Positions 19,800 to 29,398 of a DNA stretch of 64,000 nucleotides are shown here, one piece after another. Both the position numbers and the translations under genes were made by a program. Position 1 is the stretch's first letter, and each line of letters begins with the position of its first letter. The notes under the pieces were generated by a model that saw only the letters and a program-made list of their open reading frames with translations, made no database searches and was not told where the DNA came from. Origin of the DNA: Succinivibrio dextrinosolvens (GTDB lineage: Bacteria; Pseudomonadota; Gammaproteobacteria; Enterobacterales; Succinivibrionaceae); NCBI RefSeq assembly GCF_011065405.1, contig NZ_CP047056.1, forward strand, positions 1,200,747-1,264,746, in the 5' to 3' direction.

Positions 19800-20588
19800 C
19801 TATTGTGGAACAGATTCATATTCAAAGACGTAATCTCTAAATGAAATCTGAGAATTTTTACTGTTATATTCATTGATCTGAGAATTGATGAGATTAATCT
19901 GATTAGTGAATTCAGTATGAATATATTCTAAAACTGCAGAAATCAGATTATAGGCCTGAATACCGTTTGACTTGGTCTTTTTTACAGAACAGTACAGGTC
20001 GTTGAGCTCAACACAAACTGAATACCAGCTTAAATTATCAGGCAGAGCATCTGTATAGTTGTCATTGATGAATCTGACAACCTTTCTAAACTCTGGAACC
20101 TCATCCTGATGAGAGAGATAGTATTTCAGCATCATTGATCCAATGCTGATTACATCATAAAAATCCCCTTGACGCCCACACAGAGAAAAGAAATATTTGC
20201 AGGCAAGAACTGCAGAAAAGAACTCAACGGCAGGAGATTCTGTCCAGTCAGCAACACTAGGCTGATTATAGCGGCAGACAACTAGATTTTTCAGCGAATC
20301 AATATTTCCGAGTCCTTTTTCAAAACACTTGATTACAGCCAGAGTTTTTGCAGCTTCATCCATACCGAACTTGGCAGTTTCTCTAAGATTAAGAATAGCT
20401 TCATCAATCATGACTTCATTTAAGCATCCGCTAGCATGAATAATGAATAAATCATACTGGGCACTTTTGTAGTCAGGATTCTTAGGTCCAACCTTCATCA
20501 GCATTGCTTTAGCTCTCTTGTACTGAGCTGCTCTCATTAAGAGTTCTCCCCTCTCCAGAGCTGACATTGATAAAGCCTTCTTTTCCAT
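19800..20588 (-). CDS. TPR-like helical protein of unknown function
   Basis: I choose the ATG of MEKKALSM because GTGAGGTGT immediately before it is a good ribosome-binding site; an ATG four codons upstream has none. The 262-residue chain is helical. Its N-terminal half has TPR/Sel1-like pairs (LLMRAAQYKRAKAMLMKVG, YDLFIIHASG, AILNLRETAKFGMDEAAKTL). The C-terminal half has no recognised domain. There is no signal peptide, so it is probably cytoplasmic. It stands alone behind a long AT-rich leader. Possibly lineage-specific. Confidence 0.65.
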   Translation of the reverse strand: MEKKALSMSALERGELLMRAAQYKRAKAMLMKVGPKNPDYKSAQYDLFIIHASGCLNEVMIDEAILNLRETAKFGMDEAAKTLAVIKCFEKGLGNIDSLKNLVVCRYNQPSVADWTESPAVEFFSAVLACKYFFSLCGRQGDFYDVISIGSMMLKYYLSHQDEVPEFRKVVRFINDNYTDALPDNLSWYSVCVELNDLYCSVKKTKSNGIQAYNLISAVLEYIHTEFTNQINLINSQINEYNSKNSQISFRDYVFEYESVPQ

Positions 20589-21020
20589 ACACCTCACCAT
20601 GAAAATATCTTTTCCGGTTACTTTACAGAGTGTATTAAAAGTTTAGGTGGTCAATTTAATTTCAACCTTGAAATGTGTACAGATTTTGGCTTTTATCCGG
20701 CAAAATTACAAAAGAATTGATCACTATCACCCAAAATCTTTTAAAAGGTAAAAAAAATGAAAATAAATAAAAATAAAACAGGAAAGAATCGCATTTAAAT
20801 GCGATTTTCTTCGCATTAGAAAGTAAAAATACTTATGTATCAGACCATTATTAATCTGGTCATTATTTACTCTTTTCCAATCTCAGAACTAATTTAAACT
20901 GATTATGTGATTAAAAGAACATATCATAAATTCAGAGGTGGCAGATTGGCTAAAAATAGCCTTTTAAAAGAAGGTAAATCCAGAACAAAAAACCATACCG
21001 CATTAAGACGGAATTGAAAA
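20589..21020 (-). promoter_or_regulatory. Long leader/intergenic region with alternative hairpins
   Basis: No gene is recognised here. AATCGCATTTAAATGCGATT (20787-20806) is a perfect palindrome. A further TCGCATT at 20811-20817 could pair with the same central bases, so two hairpins are mutually exclusive. GACCA/TGGTC and GGCT/AGCC mini-hairpins lie further upstream on the minus strand. It could be a structured leader of the TPR-like gene or a small RNA; chance is also possible. Confidence 0.3.
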
Positions 21021-21055
21021 AAAATCCCAAGAGAATTTACTTCTATTGGGATTTT
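21021..21055 (-). terminator. Rho-independent terminator of the rimP-nusA-infB-rbfA operon
   Basis: AAAATCCCAA and TTGGGATTTT are perfect 10-base arms, with an inner AGAA/TTCT pairing. On the minus strand eight T follow. It lies 43 bases after the rbfA stop, so truB/rpsO are not co-transcribed as they are in E. coli. Confidence 0.85.
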
Positions 21056-21097
21056 GCGCATTCAGAAATTAAAATGCTTTTATATTTGATTGTAATC

Positions 21098-21460
21098 CTA
21101 CTCTTTATGCAGACCTTTTCTAATCAGAGCATCAATTTTCATTGATTCAGTGACCAGAGAGTCATATCTCAAATCAAGCTGAGGCATATATCTTAGATTC
21201 AATCTTGCTGCAAGCTGTGAGCGAAGGAATCCCTTGGCACTCTTAAGACCAGTCATTGCAGACTTGATTTCTTCCTCATCATCAGTGAGGAAAGAAATAT
21301 ATACACGAGCATTTCTAAGATCCGGTGAAACATCCACCTCTGTAATAGTGGCATTCTTCACACGCGGATCTTTGAGTTCATTCTGCAGTACATCTGCTAA
21401 CTCGCGTCTTACTGCAGCAGCAACTCTTTCATTTCTTCCGTAACTTTTCTTTGCTGGCAT
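21098..21460 (-). CDS. rbfA: 30S ribosome-binding factor A
   Basis: A small KH-like assembly factor that binds 16S rRNA helix 1 during late 30S maturation. The 120-residue chain opens RNERVAAAVRRELADVLQNELKDPRV, the family signature, then VDVSPDLRNARVYISFL and LRYMPQLDLRYDSL. It is the last gene of the rimP-nusA-infB-rbfA operon, 8 bases after infB, and precedes a strong terminator. Confidence 0.96.
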   Translation of the reverse strand: MPAKKSYGRNERVAAAVRRELADVLQNELKDPRVKNATITEVDVSPDLRNARVYISFLTDDEEEIKSAMTGLKSAKGFLRSQLAARLNLRYMPQLDLRYDSLVTESMKIDALIRKGLHKE

Positions 21461-21468
21461 ATTATCCT

Positions 21469-24042
21469 TTAATCAAGGGTACGTGCAACTTCAACCTTCT
21501 CGAATACCTCGATACGATCGCCTACACGAACATCCTGATAGTTCTTAACACAGATACCGCACTCGGTGTTCTGCTTAACCTCTGATACGTCATCCTTAAA
21601 GCGACGTAATGAGTCAAGCTCACCTTCGAAGATAACAGTATTATCACGTAATACGCGGATTGGAGCTGAACGCTTAACAATACCTTCAACAACCATACAT
21701 CCTGCAATTGCACCGTACTTAGGATGACGGAAGACATCACGAACTTCTGCGTAACCGATAAAGTTCTCACGAACTTCTTTCTTAAGCAGACCAGACATTG
21801 CCTTCTTAACATCATCAATCAAGTCGTAAATAACACTGTAGTAATGTAAATCAACAGATTCAGTATCAATTACCTGTCTTGCAGGACCGTCGGCACGAAC
21901 ATTGAAACCGATGATAACTGCACTATCTGCAGCTGCAAGAGTTGCATCGTTAGCGGTAATACCACCAACACCTGAACCGATAATCTTAACCTGAACTTCT
22001 TCATTGCCAAGTTTAAGCAGAGCATCAGAAATAGCTTCTACAGAACCCTGAGTATCAGCTTTCAGAACAACCTTAAGCTCTGATGCATTGCTCTCCTTGA
22101 ACATAGAGGCAAGCTGTGCACTCTTCTGCTTAGCAATCTTAAGCTCACGGAACTTACCCTGACGGAACAGAGCAACTTCACGAGCCTTCTTTTCGTCAGA
22201 AACAGCGGTTACCTCATCACCAGCTGAAGGAACTCCGGACAGACCGAAGACCTCAACAGGAATTGAAGGACCAGCCTCAGTCAGCTCCTGTCCCTTTTCA
22301 TTACGCATTGCACGTACTCTACCGTACTGAAGACCACACAGGATGGTATCACCCTTGTGCAGAGTACCAGAACGAACCAGAACTGTGGCAACAGGACCAC
22401 GCCCCTTATCCAGACGAGACTCAATGGTAACACCTTCAGCCATACCGTCATGAACAGCCTTAAGCTCTAAAACTTCAGCCTGAAGGGTAATAGCCTCTAA
22501 CAGCTCATCCACACCCATACCAGTCTTTGCGGATACTTCTACGAACTGGGTTTCACCACCCATAGACTCTGGGATAACTGAATGCTGCATCAGCTCATTG
22601 ATAACACGCTGAGGATCTGCACCTGGCTTATCCATCTTGTTGATAGCAACAATCATAGGCACCTTAGCGGCCTGAGCGTGCTGGATAGCTTCAAGAGTCT
22701 GAGGCATTACACCATCATCTGCAGCAACAACCAGAACCACAATATCGGTACACTGAGCACCACGGGCACGCATTGCGGTAAATGCAGCGTGACCTGGGGT
22801 ATCAAGGAAGGTAATACCGTTGTTTCTGGTTTCAACATGATAAGCACCGATACGCTGGGTAATACCGCCGGCCTCACCTACTGCAACCTTAGACTTACGA
22901 ATGTAGTCAAGCAATGAGGTCTTACCGTGATCAACGTGACCCATAATGGTTACAACAGGAGCTCTCATGGTAGCCTCAGAAATAGAACCGCCTCTCTCTC
23001 TTAGGAGCTGCTCTTCAATCTCATTCTCCTTACGAAGAATTACCTTATGGCCCATTTCTTCAGCAACAACCTGAGCGGTTGACTGGTCTAAAACCTGGTT
23101 GATGGTTACCATTTCGCCCAACTTCATCAGGCACTTGATAACTTCTGTAGCCTTAACTGCCATCTTTGCAGCCAAATCTGCAACAGTGATGGTCTCGCCG
23201 ATTTCAACATCTCTTGAAACAGGTGCTGCAGGACGGTTAAAGCCGTGCTGCTGCTGGTTAAGCTTTGCAGCGCCCTTAACGCTCTTAGCAGCCTTACCGC
23301 CTTTCTGTCTGCGGTTATTCTGCTGTTCAGCTTCTTCAAATCGTTTATTGCTTCCGCGTCTGTCAGTACCGCTTCTGTCTCTGTGACGGCCACGGTTCTC
23401 AGCTTCACGTTCCTGTCTTGCCTCAGCCTCACGTACATACTGTGAAGTTAATGAATCATCATCGTCATCATCACTTGCACGTGCTGCTTCCTCTGCAGCC
23501 CAGCGAGCTTCATTTTCTTCAGCAAGCTTGCGAGCCTGTTCAGCCAGACGCTTAGCCTCTTCTTCAGACTTACGCTTCTGCTGCTCTTCCTGAGCCTTAC
23601 GTAGCTCAGCAGTAGCCTTATCCTCTTCCTTCTCTTTGTGAGGAACAGGAGCTGACTTAGGTTTAACAGCAGCTTTAGGAGCTACCTTAATCTCAGTCTT
23701 TGGAGTAGCTTTTACTTCAGTCTTTTCTGCTGCAGCCTTGTCAGCAGCAGCCTTTTCTGCTGCAGCCTTGTCAGCAGCAGCCTTGTCAGCAGCAGCCTTT
23801 TCAGCGGCCTCTTTAGCCTTACGCTCCTGCTCTTCTTTTGCAGCTTTCTCTTCGGCAGCTTTCTTTTCTAAAGCCTCAGCCTCTAGCTGAGCCTTTCTTG
23901 CCTTAGGATCAACAATAATCTTTTTCTTTCTTACTTCGACCTGAACTTTCTTAGTTCCCTGCATAGCAGCATTGGAACTAGAAGACTTCTTTAAAGACAT
24001 GCGTTTTGGTGCTGCGCCTGTCTGTTCTTTTTCTTCACTCAT
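21469..24042 (-). CDS. infB: Translation initiation factor IF-2
   Basis: The GTPase that places fMet-tRNA on the 30S P site and promotes subunit joining. At 857 residues it is the long gammaproteobacterial form. The first 270 residues are low-complexity, Lys/Glu/Ala-rich and helical, including [11 protein letters not shown] repeats encoded by a 30-bp tandem DNA repeat. The G domain has GHVDHGKT (about 365-372), DTPGHAAF and NKMDKP. Domains II, III ([10 protein letters not shown]) and the C-terminal fMet-tRNA-binding domain ([22 protein letters not shown]) follow. It lies 20 bases after nusA. Confidence 0.98.
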   Translation of the reverse strand: MSEEKEQTGAAPKRMSLKKSSSSNAAMQGTKKVQVEVRKKKIIVDPKARKAQLEAEALEKKAAEEKAAKEEQERKAKEAAEKAAADKAAADKAAAEKAAADKAAAEKTEVKATPKTEIKVAPKAAVKPKSAPVPHKEKEEDKATAELRKAQEEQQKRKSEEEAKRLAEQARKLAEENEARWAAEEAARASDDDDDDSLTSQYVREAEARQEREAENRGRHRDRSGTDRRGSNKRFEEAEQQNNRRQKGGKAAKSVKGAAKLNQQQHGFNRPAAPVSRDVEIGETITVADLAAKMAVKATEVIKCLMKLGEMVTINQVLDQSTAQVVAEEMGHKVILRKENEIEEQLLRERGGSISEATMRAPVVTIMGHVDHGKTSLLDYIRKSKVAVGEAGGITQRIGAYHVETRNNGITFLDTPGHAAFTAMRARGAQCTDIVVLVVAADDGVMPQTLEAIQHAQAAKVPMIVAINKMDKPGADPQRVINELMQHSVIPESMGGETQFVEVSAKTGMGVDELLEAITLQAEVLELKAVHDGMAEGVTIESRLDKGRGPVATVLVRSGTLHKGDTILCGLQYGRVRAMRNEKGQELTEAGPSIPVEVFGLSGVPSAGDEVTAVSDEKKAREVALFRQGKFRELKIAKQKSAQLASMFKESNASELKVVLKADTQGSVEAISDALLKLGNEEVQVKIIGSGVGGITANDATLAAADSAVIIGFNVRADGPARQVIDTESVDLHYYSVIYDLIDDVKKAMSGLLKKEVRENFIGYAEVRDVFRHPKYGAIAGCMVVEGIVKRSAPIRVLRDNTVIFEGELDSLRRFKDDVSEVKQNTECGICVKNYQDVRVGDRIEVFEKVEVARTLD
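23722..23811 (-). repeat. infB: 30-bp tandem repeat inside infB
   Basis: Two exact adjacent copies of a 30-base unit (23722-23751 and 23752-23781) and a third degenerate copy encode repeated [10 protein letters not shown] blocks in the IF-2 N-terminal linker. Copy number is likely to vary between strains. Confidence 0.85.
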
Positions 24043-24062
24043 CTAAAGCCTTCCCTTAAATC

Positions 24063-25550
24063 TTATTTTGCTGAATCTTTGAACCAGAACTCATTTCTAG
24101 CTGCCATAATAATCTCGCCAGCTTTCTTCTCGTCCAGTCCTTCTATGTCAGTTAAATCGTCTGTAGCCTGTTCAGCTAGATCCTCACCGGTCTTGATACC
24201 GTGAGCTACCAGCTTACCGGCAAGCTCCTCATCAATTCCTTCTAGAGCAGACAACTGCTTGATGCCTTCGGCATTTTCAGCATTCTCTTTTGATTCCAAA
24301 GCTTCTCTTGCAACATTCTGTAACTCTGAAGCTGTTTCCTCGTCCATTCCATCAATCTCAAGAAGTTCTGATGGATCAACATAGGCAACTTCTTCCAGGT
24401 TTGTGAAGCCTGCGTCTGCAAGAGCTCTTGCAAACTCGTCATCAACATTCAGAGTCTCGGTGAAGTTCTTTACAATCTTGCCGACTTCTTCCTGAAGATT
24501 TGACTCAAGCTCGTTCTCGGTCATAACCTTTAAATCCCAGCCTAGAAGCTGAGAAGCCAATCTTACATTCTGACCATTTCTACCGATTGCCAGAGCCAGA
24601 TTCTGCTCTTCAACAGCAATACAGATACTGTGGTCTTCCTCGTTGATGATGATTCTTGAAACCTCAGCTGGCTCCATGGTATTGGTTACATACTGTGCCA
24701 GATTCTCATCATATAAAACAACATCAATCTTTTCGCCAGAAAGCTCGTTTGATACAGCGGTAACACGAGCACCTCTCATGCCGATACATGCGCCTCTTGG
24801 ATCAATACGCTTATCCTTTGAGCGAACAGAAATCTTTGCACGAGAACCAGGATCACGGGCAACGCCCATAATCTCAATTACATCCTCACCAATCTCAGGA
24901 ACTTCAATTCTGAACAGTTCCTTTAAGAACTCAGGAGAGGTTCTTGAACAGATAATCTGTGGACCGCGATTAGCCTCTGACTTGATTTCCTGAAGAAGGA
25001 CCTTTACACGGTCTCCTCTACCATATGTCTCATGAGGAATAATCTGATCTCTTCTCAAAACAGCTTCAGCATTGTTGCCAAGATCCAGAACCATGATGTC
25101 ATGAGTCTGTTTCTTAACAGTTGCGTTAACAATCTTGCCAACTCTTTCTCTCTGCTCAGCAACAACCTGCTCTCTTTCAGCATCTTTAACTTTCTGAGAT
25201 AGAACCTGCTTTGCAGTCTGGATAGTAATACGGTCAAAAGCAACAGACTCAATCTGCTCCTCAACAATGTCACCTGCCTTGATACCAGGATGATCAATGG
25301 CAGCAGCCTGAAGAGAAATTTCCTGAGCAGGCTTCTCTAGAGGACCGTCGGTATCAACTACAACCCATCTGCGGAAGGTATCATAAGAACCTTCTTTTCT
25401 ATCAATAGAAACTCTAACCAGAATTTCCACCTGATACTTTTTCTTTGTTGCAGTAGCTAAAGCAATCTCTAAAGCTTCAAAGATTTTATCTCTTGGAATA
25501 GCGCGTTCATTTGACAGCGCCTCTGCAATGGCAATAATCTCTTTACCCAT
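24063..25550 (-). CDS. nusA: Transcription termination/antitermination factor NusA
   Basis: It binds RNA polymerase and nascent RNA, modulating pausing, intrinsic termination and antitermination. The N-terminal RNAP-binding domain is followed by S1 (about 135-200, VNATVKKQTHDIMVLDLGNNAEAVL) and two KH domains (RGARVTAVSNELSGEKIDV; LAIGRNGQNVRLASQLLGWDL). Two acidic C-terminal helix-hairpin repeats follow (LEEVAYVDPSELLEIDGMDEETA; ALEGIDEELAGKLVAHGI), as in E. coli, where they bind the alpha subunit and lambda N. The 495-residue length matches. NusA autoregulates this operon in E. coli; the leader here has a terminator that could serve that. Confidence 0.98.
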   Translation of the reverse strand: MGKEIIAIAEALSNERAIPRDKIFEALEIALATATKKKYQVEILVRVSIDRKEGSYDTFRRWVVVDTDGPLEKPAQEISLQAAAIDHPGIKAGDIVEEQIESVAFDRITIQTAKQVLSQKVKDAEREQVVAEQRERVGKIVNATVKKQTHDIMVLDLGNNAEAVLRRDQIIPHETYGRGDRVKVLLQEIKSEANRGPQIICSRTSPEFLKELFRIEVPEIGEDVIEIMGVARDPGSRAKISVRSKDKRIDPRGACIGMRGARVTAVSNELSGEKIDVVLYDENLAQYVTNTMEPAEVSRIIINEEDHSICIAVEEQNLALAIGRNGQNVRLASQLLGWDLKVMTENELESNLQEEVGKIVKNFTETLNVDDEFARALADAGFTNLEEVAYVDPSELLEIDGMDEETASELQNVAREALESKENAENAEGIKQLSALEGIDEELAGKLVAHGIKTGEDLAEQATDDLTDIEGLDEKKAGEIIMAARNEFWFKDSAK

Positions 25551-25568
25551 TTTCTATCTAAGACCTCG

Positions 25569-26069
25569 TTATGATGCGCTTCTAGGAGCTTTCTTGTTGT
25601 TCTGTGGGAATTCAGGAACGACTCTGGCTGTAGAGATATTTGAGAATGCAACCTCAATCTCGCCTGAAACCTTATCGTTAATCTTGAGCATGCCATCATC
25701 TGAAACATTCTCTAAGATGCCCTGAAGTTTATGTCTACCTTGAGTTGGCATACGTAGCTCGGCTTTAACTGTCTTTCCAACATATGCCCTGGTTTGTTCA
25801 AGTGTGAACAGGATTCTGTCAAGACCAGGTGAAGAAACTTCAAGTGTATACTTAGGTGCAATCAAATCTGCAGCATCTAAGGCTGGAGATAAAACATCCA
25901 TGATTTCTCCACACTTATCTGCGCTTACACCTTCTTCTGAATCAATGAACACCTGTAAAACCGCATGATCGTTTCCGCCTCGGTATCTGATTCCCCAGAC
26001 TTTAACATCCATGGATTCAACCAGTGGTGTTACAAGTTCAGTAACTTTTTCTTCAATGGTTCCTGCCAT
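25569..26069 (-). CDS. rimP: Ribosome maturation factor RimP
   Basis: An early 30S assembly factor acting on the S12 region. The 166-residue chain has the expected LVTPLVESMDVKVWGIRY start, VSADKCGEIMDVLSPALDAAD and LEVSSPGLDRILFTLEQ. A small SH3-like C-terminal domain ends in a short basic tail. GAGG lies 6 bases before the ATG. It is the first gene of the operon, only 20 bases after an intrinsic terminator in the leader, so its expression needs read-through. Confidence 0.96.
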   Translation of the reverse strand: MAGTIEEKVTELVTPLVESMDVKVWGIRYRGGNDHAVLQVFIDSEEGVSADKCGEIMDVLSPALDAADLIAPKYTLEVSSPGLDRILFTLEQTRAYVGKTVKAELRMPTQGRHKLQGILENVSDDGMLKINDKVSGEIEVAFSNISTARVVPEFPQNNKKAPRSAS

Positions 26070-26089
26070 TAGTACCTCTTAAATTCCAT

Positions 26090-26119
26090 AAAAAAAGGAC
26101 CGCTATCTAGGGTCCCTTT
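26090..26119 (-). terminator. Intrinsic terminator inside the rimP-nusA leader (possible attenuator)
   Basis: On the minus strand AAAGGGACC and GGTCCTTTT pair over nine bases, followed by seven T. It sits between the promoter at 26218-26246 and rimP. It could also end transcripts from the upstream TerC-like gene. Confidence 0.75.
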
Positions 26120-26142
26120 CTTTTGAGTTCCTCTATATCAAA

Positions 26143-26209
26143 TATATACCCTAAGGTATATATAGGTTCAAGCTCACACTTGAACAGACTTGAAACTGTA
26201 AATTTCAAG
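26143..26209 (-). promoter_or_regulatory. Three consecutive inverted repeats in the rimP operon leader
   Basis: In plus-strand order: TATATACC/GGTATATA (26143-26162), GTTCAAG/CTTGAAC (26166-26185) and CTTGAAA/TTTCAAG (26189-26209). All lie just downstream of the promoter and upstream of the leader terminator. Because CTTGAA and TTCAAG recur, arms of neighbouring hairpins can swap partners. Confidence 0.6.
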
Positions 26210-26217
26210 CACGTATA

Positions 26218-26246
26218 TTTATAGCAGAACAATGTAAAAAAATCAA
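26218..26246 (-). promoter_or_regulatory. Sigma-70 promoter of rimP-nusA-infB-rbfA
   Basis: TTGATT and TATAAA on the minus strand, spaced 17 bases. It begins 8 bases after the stop of the TerC-like gene, so the predicted transcript has a leader of roughly 140 bases. Confidence 0.65.
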
Positions 26247-26253
26247 GTTTTAA

Positions 26254-27900
26254 TCATTCTTGAGTTTTAATTTCAGTTTCCTCTGTCTCACCTTCTTTTG
26301 GCTTGTTGCGGGTAAGTTTTAACACATTGATACTAGTTAGGTCTGCACTTGAAACCTCAATAGTCCATCCATCAACCTCAAGTTTTTCTCCCTGCTTAGG
26401 AACTCTCTGGAAGCGATCAAGAACATACCCTGCAATTGTCTGATAATGCTCATTGGCACTAATGGCAAGTCCGGTTTCTCTTTCAAGGTCAGATAAAATA
26501 GTATCACCATCAACTCGATAGGCACTTTCTGACTCATCATAAGGAAGAATTTCAGGAGTCTCAGTTCTGCTTGGCATTTCACCGGTAATCTCCTCAAGAA
26601 TATCCTGTAGAGTAACCACACCTTCAAAGACACCAAATTCATCAAAAACAAAACCGAAATACTTCTTGTTTTTCTTAAACTGTTCTAATGCCTTGAGAAT
26701 ACTGATTGTTTCTGGCAGATGAATAGGCTGAACAACCTGTCGCTCAATATCTCCAACAGCGGTGTTTCCCTGCAGCATCTGCCCTAAAAGATTGGCTCTG
26801 ACGATAAAGCCTAAAGGCTGATCTTTAAAGCCATTCTTATAGGCAATAAGGCGACTGCGAGTACACTGCATTGCTTTTTTTATGACCGAGGTGGTAGATC
26901 CGTCAATCTTAATCATCTGCAGATCAGGTCTTGCTGTCATAACAGCCTTCACCGGTAGAGTTGATAGCTGAAGCACTCTGGAAACCATCTCCTGTTCCTG
27001 AGAGTTGAATATATCTTCCTCTGGAGCAGAAATAATCGCATCCTTTAGGGTTGGCATATCATCAGGACGGGACCCTAACAGTCTTAACACTATTGTTGCT
27101 GCTGTCTGTCTTGCTGTATTGTTCTTTTTAAGCTGTAGCAGATTCTTTCTTGAGATCTGATTGAATGATTCAATAAGAATGGAAAAGCCCATCGCTGAGT
27201 ACAGATAGCCTTTGCTTACATAGATATGGAAAGCTTCAAGAATAAGACTGAAGGCAATCAGTAACAGAAAGCCTAAACACAGAATAACCAACGTAGGATG
27301 CTTGGTTACAAACTCGGAAATTGCACCAGAAGCCCAGATTAAAAGAACTGAAGCAATGGTTACCGAAATAATCATTATATAGCCATGATTAGTCATACCG
27401 ATAGCTGTAACAATAGCATCAGCAGAAAACAGCACATCCAGAATAATAATCTGGGATACCACCACTGCAAAGGACTGAACCACGGCCTTGTTTACTGTCA
27501 TTGCCTCTTCAACATCCGTTGCTTCAAGTTTACCGTGCAACTCCTGTGTAGCCTTGTAAATAAGAAATAGTCCACCGGCGAGCATCATAAGATCACGGCT
27601 TGTACACTCAAAATCATAGATGGTGAATAAAGGTTTTGATATGGCAACAATATATGCCGCCGACAGCATAAGAATAATTCTTATAACAAGGGCTCCGCCT
27701 AGACCAAGATATCTTGCCTGCTTAGCCTGTTTGGCAGGAAGTTTTGCAGACAGAACTGCAATAAACAGCAGATTATCAATACCCAGAACAGTCTGAATTA
27801 CTGTCAGAGTCAGAAGACCAACCCAGGCGGTAGGATCTAAAAGCCAAGCTATATCGAATTGTAAGGTAGGTCCTGCTATAGAACTTGCTAGCTCCTCCAT
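26254..27900 (-). CDS. TerC-family membrane protein with CBS and CorC/HlyC domains (YoaE/YegH-like)
   Basis: The 548-residue protein has an N-terminal TerC-type membrane domain of about seven segments (residues 15-235). It includes the signature VLGIDNLLFIAVLSAKLP and, later, ILDVLFSADAIVTAIGMT with the paired acidic residues. A CBS pair (about 310-430, VMTARPDL, GVVTLQDILEEITGE) and a CorC_HlyC transporter-associated domain at the C-terminus follow. This order matches E. coli YoaE/YegH (518-527 aa). TerC proteins are linked to metal, especially manganese, export to exported enzymes, but the substrate of this subgroup is not established. Acidic tail EEETEIKTQE. Confidence 0.9.
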   Translation of the reverse strand: MEELASSIAGPTLQFDIAWLLDPTAWVGLLTLTVIQTVLGIDNLLFIAVLSAKLPAKQAKQARYLGLGGALVIRIILMLSAAYIVAISKPLFTIYDFECTSRDLMMLAGGLFLIYKATQELHGKLEATDVEEAMTVNKAVVQSFAVVVSQIIILDVLFSADAIVTAIGMTNHGYIMIISVTIASVLLIWASGAISEFVTKHPTLVILCLGFLLLIAFSLILEAFHIYVSKGYLYSAMGFSILIESFNQISRKNLLQLKKNNTARQTAATIVLRLLGSRPDDMPTLKDAIISAPEEDIFNSQEQEMVSRVLQLSTLPVKAVMTARPDLQMIKIDGSTTSVIKKAMQCTRSRLIAYKNGFKDQPLGFIVRANLLGQMLQGNTAVGDIERQVVQPIHLPETISILKALEQFKKNKKYFGFVFDEFGVFEGVVTLQDILEEITGEMPSRTETPEILPYDESESAYRVDGDTILSDLERETGLAISANEHYQTIAGYVLDRFQRVPKQGEKLEVDGWTIEVSSADLTSINVLKLTRNKPKEGETEETEIKTQE

Positions 27901-28078
27901 ACTACAGGACTCCTTTACCTGAAAGAATTAAAACAAAAAATAATCTTGAATTATTAAAACAGGTCGGGTCAGGGTTCATTTTAAGTAAAATATCACTCCT
28001 AAAAAATGGCTCTCACTTTAGATTTTAGAAAAAAATTAAAAGCAGAGCCGTACATTAATCATACATTCGTAAAGCAGA

Positions 28079-29272
28079 TTATTTTTTTCTGCCAAAACTA
28101 CTCTTTACAGTTCCTCTGCTCTTTACTGCAGAGAACTTGCTAATTTTCCTTCCAGAACTGTTCTGTTCATCGCGACGAGCAGAGTAGCTAGAACGGGAAA
28201 TAATCTTTGATTCATGGCTGCTTCTGCTTTCACCAGAGGAAAATGACTTTCTGCCTTTATCTGCTGAAGTTTTTCCATATGGACTCTTCACGCTCTTTGA
28301 ATAAGGTCTGCTGTTATCAGAGGCCTTCTTTGAATATGGAGTCTTGCGGCTTTCAGCGTTCTTCTCATATTTTCTAGGGGATGACTTCTGTTCAGAGACT
28401 CTTCCCGTTCTTGGTGTCGCTGTTCTTGGCTTTCTGCCATCTGAAGACTTGGCTGAACCTGAAGAGGCAGCTTTCTTACCCTTGTTTGACTGAGCTACAT
28501 TAAGATCCATTGAAGGAGCTAATTCCTCAATAGGCTCAAGATGAACAGTCTTTCTTAACTTGTTAATTTCAGATAAGGTCAGTTCTCTGAACTGTCCTGT
28601 CTTGATATTAGGATCAAGGCTTACACCTGCATATTTGATTCTGATTAGGCGGCTAACCTTAAGACCAACAGCTTCCCATAAACGTCTAACCTCACGCTTA
28701 CGACCTTCCTTTAGAGTAACATGATACCAGGAATTACGGCCTTCACCCCCCTGATACATGATCTTGCTGAATCTTGCGACACCATCTTCTAAGGTAACCC
28801 CCTGAAGAAGATCAGATATCTGTTTTTCCGAGACTTCACCGTAAATACGAGCTGCATATACACGCTCCACCTCATACTTAGGATGCATAAGGGCATTTGC
28901 AAGTTCACCGTCGGTGGTAAACAGCAGAAGTCCGGAAGTATTGATATCCAGACGTCCGATATAAATCCATCTTCCCGATGGAGGCTGAGGTATATGGTCA
29001 AATACGGTAGGTCTATTTTCAGGATCAGATAATGTTGTCAGCTCACCTTCTGGTTTGTGATACATTAGCACACGGCATTCAACCTTATTTGATGAAGGTG
29101 ACAGTACAACCTTATTATCGATTTTTACTGTAATTTCGTTAGCTTCAAAACGATCACCGATTGAGGCAATCTTACCATCAACGGAAACACGGCCCTCATC
29201 AATCATCTGTTCTAGGGCTCTACGTGAAGCGATTCCAGCACGGGATAATATTTTCTGTAACTTCTCAGTCAT
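28079..29272 (-). CDS. rluB: 23S rRNA pseudouridine synthase RluB, with a long basic tail
   Basis: An N-terminal S4 domain (residues 1-60, QKILSRAGIASRRALEQMI) precedes the RsuA/RluB catalytic domain with GRLDINTSGLLLFT, where Asp109 is the nucleophile. EGRKREVRRLWEAVGLKVSRLIR is the typical C-terminal core. In E. coli RluB modifies U2605. The core ends near 250; the remaining 140 residues are Ser/Lys/Arg-rich low complexity (RKPRTATPRTGRV, SSPRKYEK, RSSYSARRDEQ). E. coli RluB also has a basic tail, but a shorter one. It starts divergently from zapA. Confidence 0.92.
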   Translation of the reverse strand: MTEKLQKILSRAGIASRRALEQMIDEGRVSVDGKIASIGDRFEANEITVKIDNKVVLSPSSNKVECRVLMYHKPEGELTTLSDPENRPTVFDHIPQPPSGRWIYIGRLDINTSGLLLFTTDGELANALMHPKYEVERVYAARIYGEVSEKQISDLLQGVTLEDGVARFSKIMYQGGEGRNSWYHVTLKEGRKREVRRLWEAVGLKVSRLIRIKYAGVSLDPNIKTGQFRELTLSEINKLRKTVHLEPIEELAPSMDLNVAQSNKGKKAASSGSAKSSDGRKPRTATPRTGRVSEQKSSPRKYEKNAESRKTPYSKKASDNSRPYSKSVKSPYGKTSADKGRKSFSSGESRSSHESKIISRSSYSARRDEQNSSGRKISKFSAVKSRGTVKSSFGRKK

Positions 29273-29398
29273 ATAACTCTCAAGCCATATAAATGGCGAT
29301 AAATAAAATTTACGTAAAGGCGTATTTTAACATTTTGAGAGAGATTCTATCGAAATAAAAAAAAAATTAATCTAAAATTACTCAAAAAAGGAGATGTG

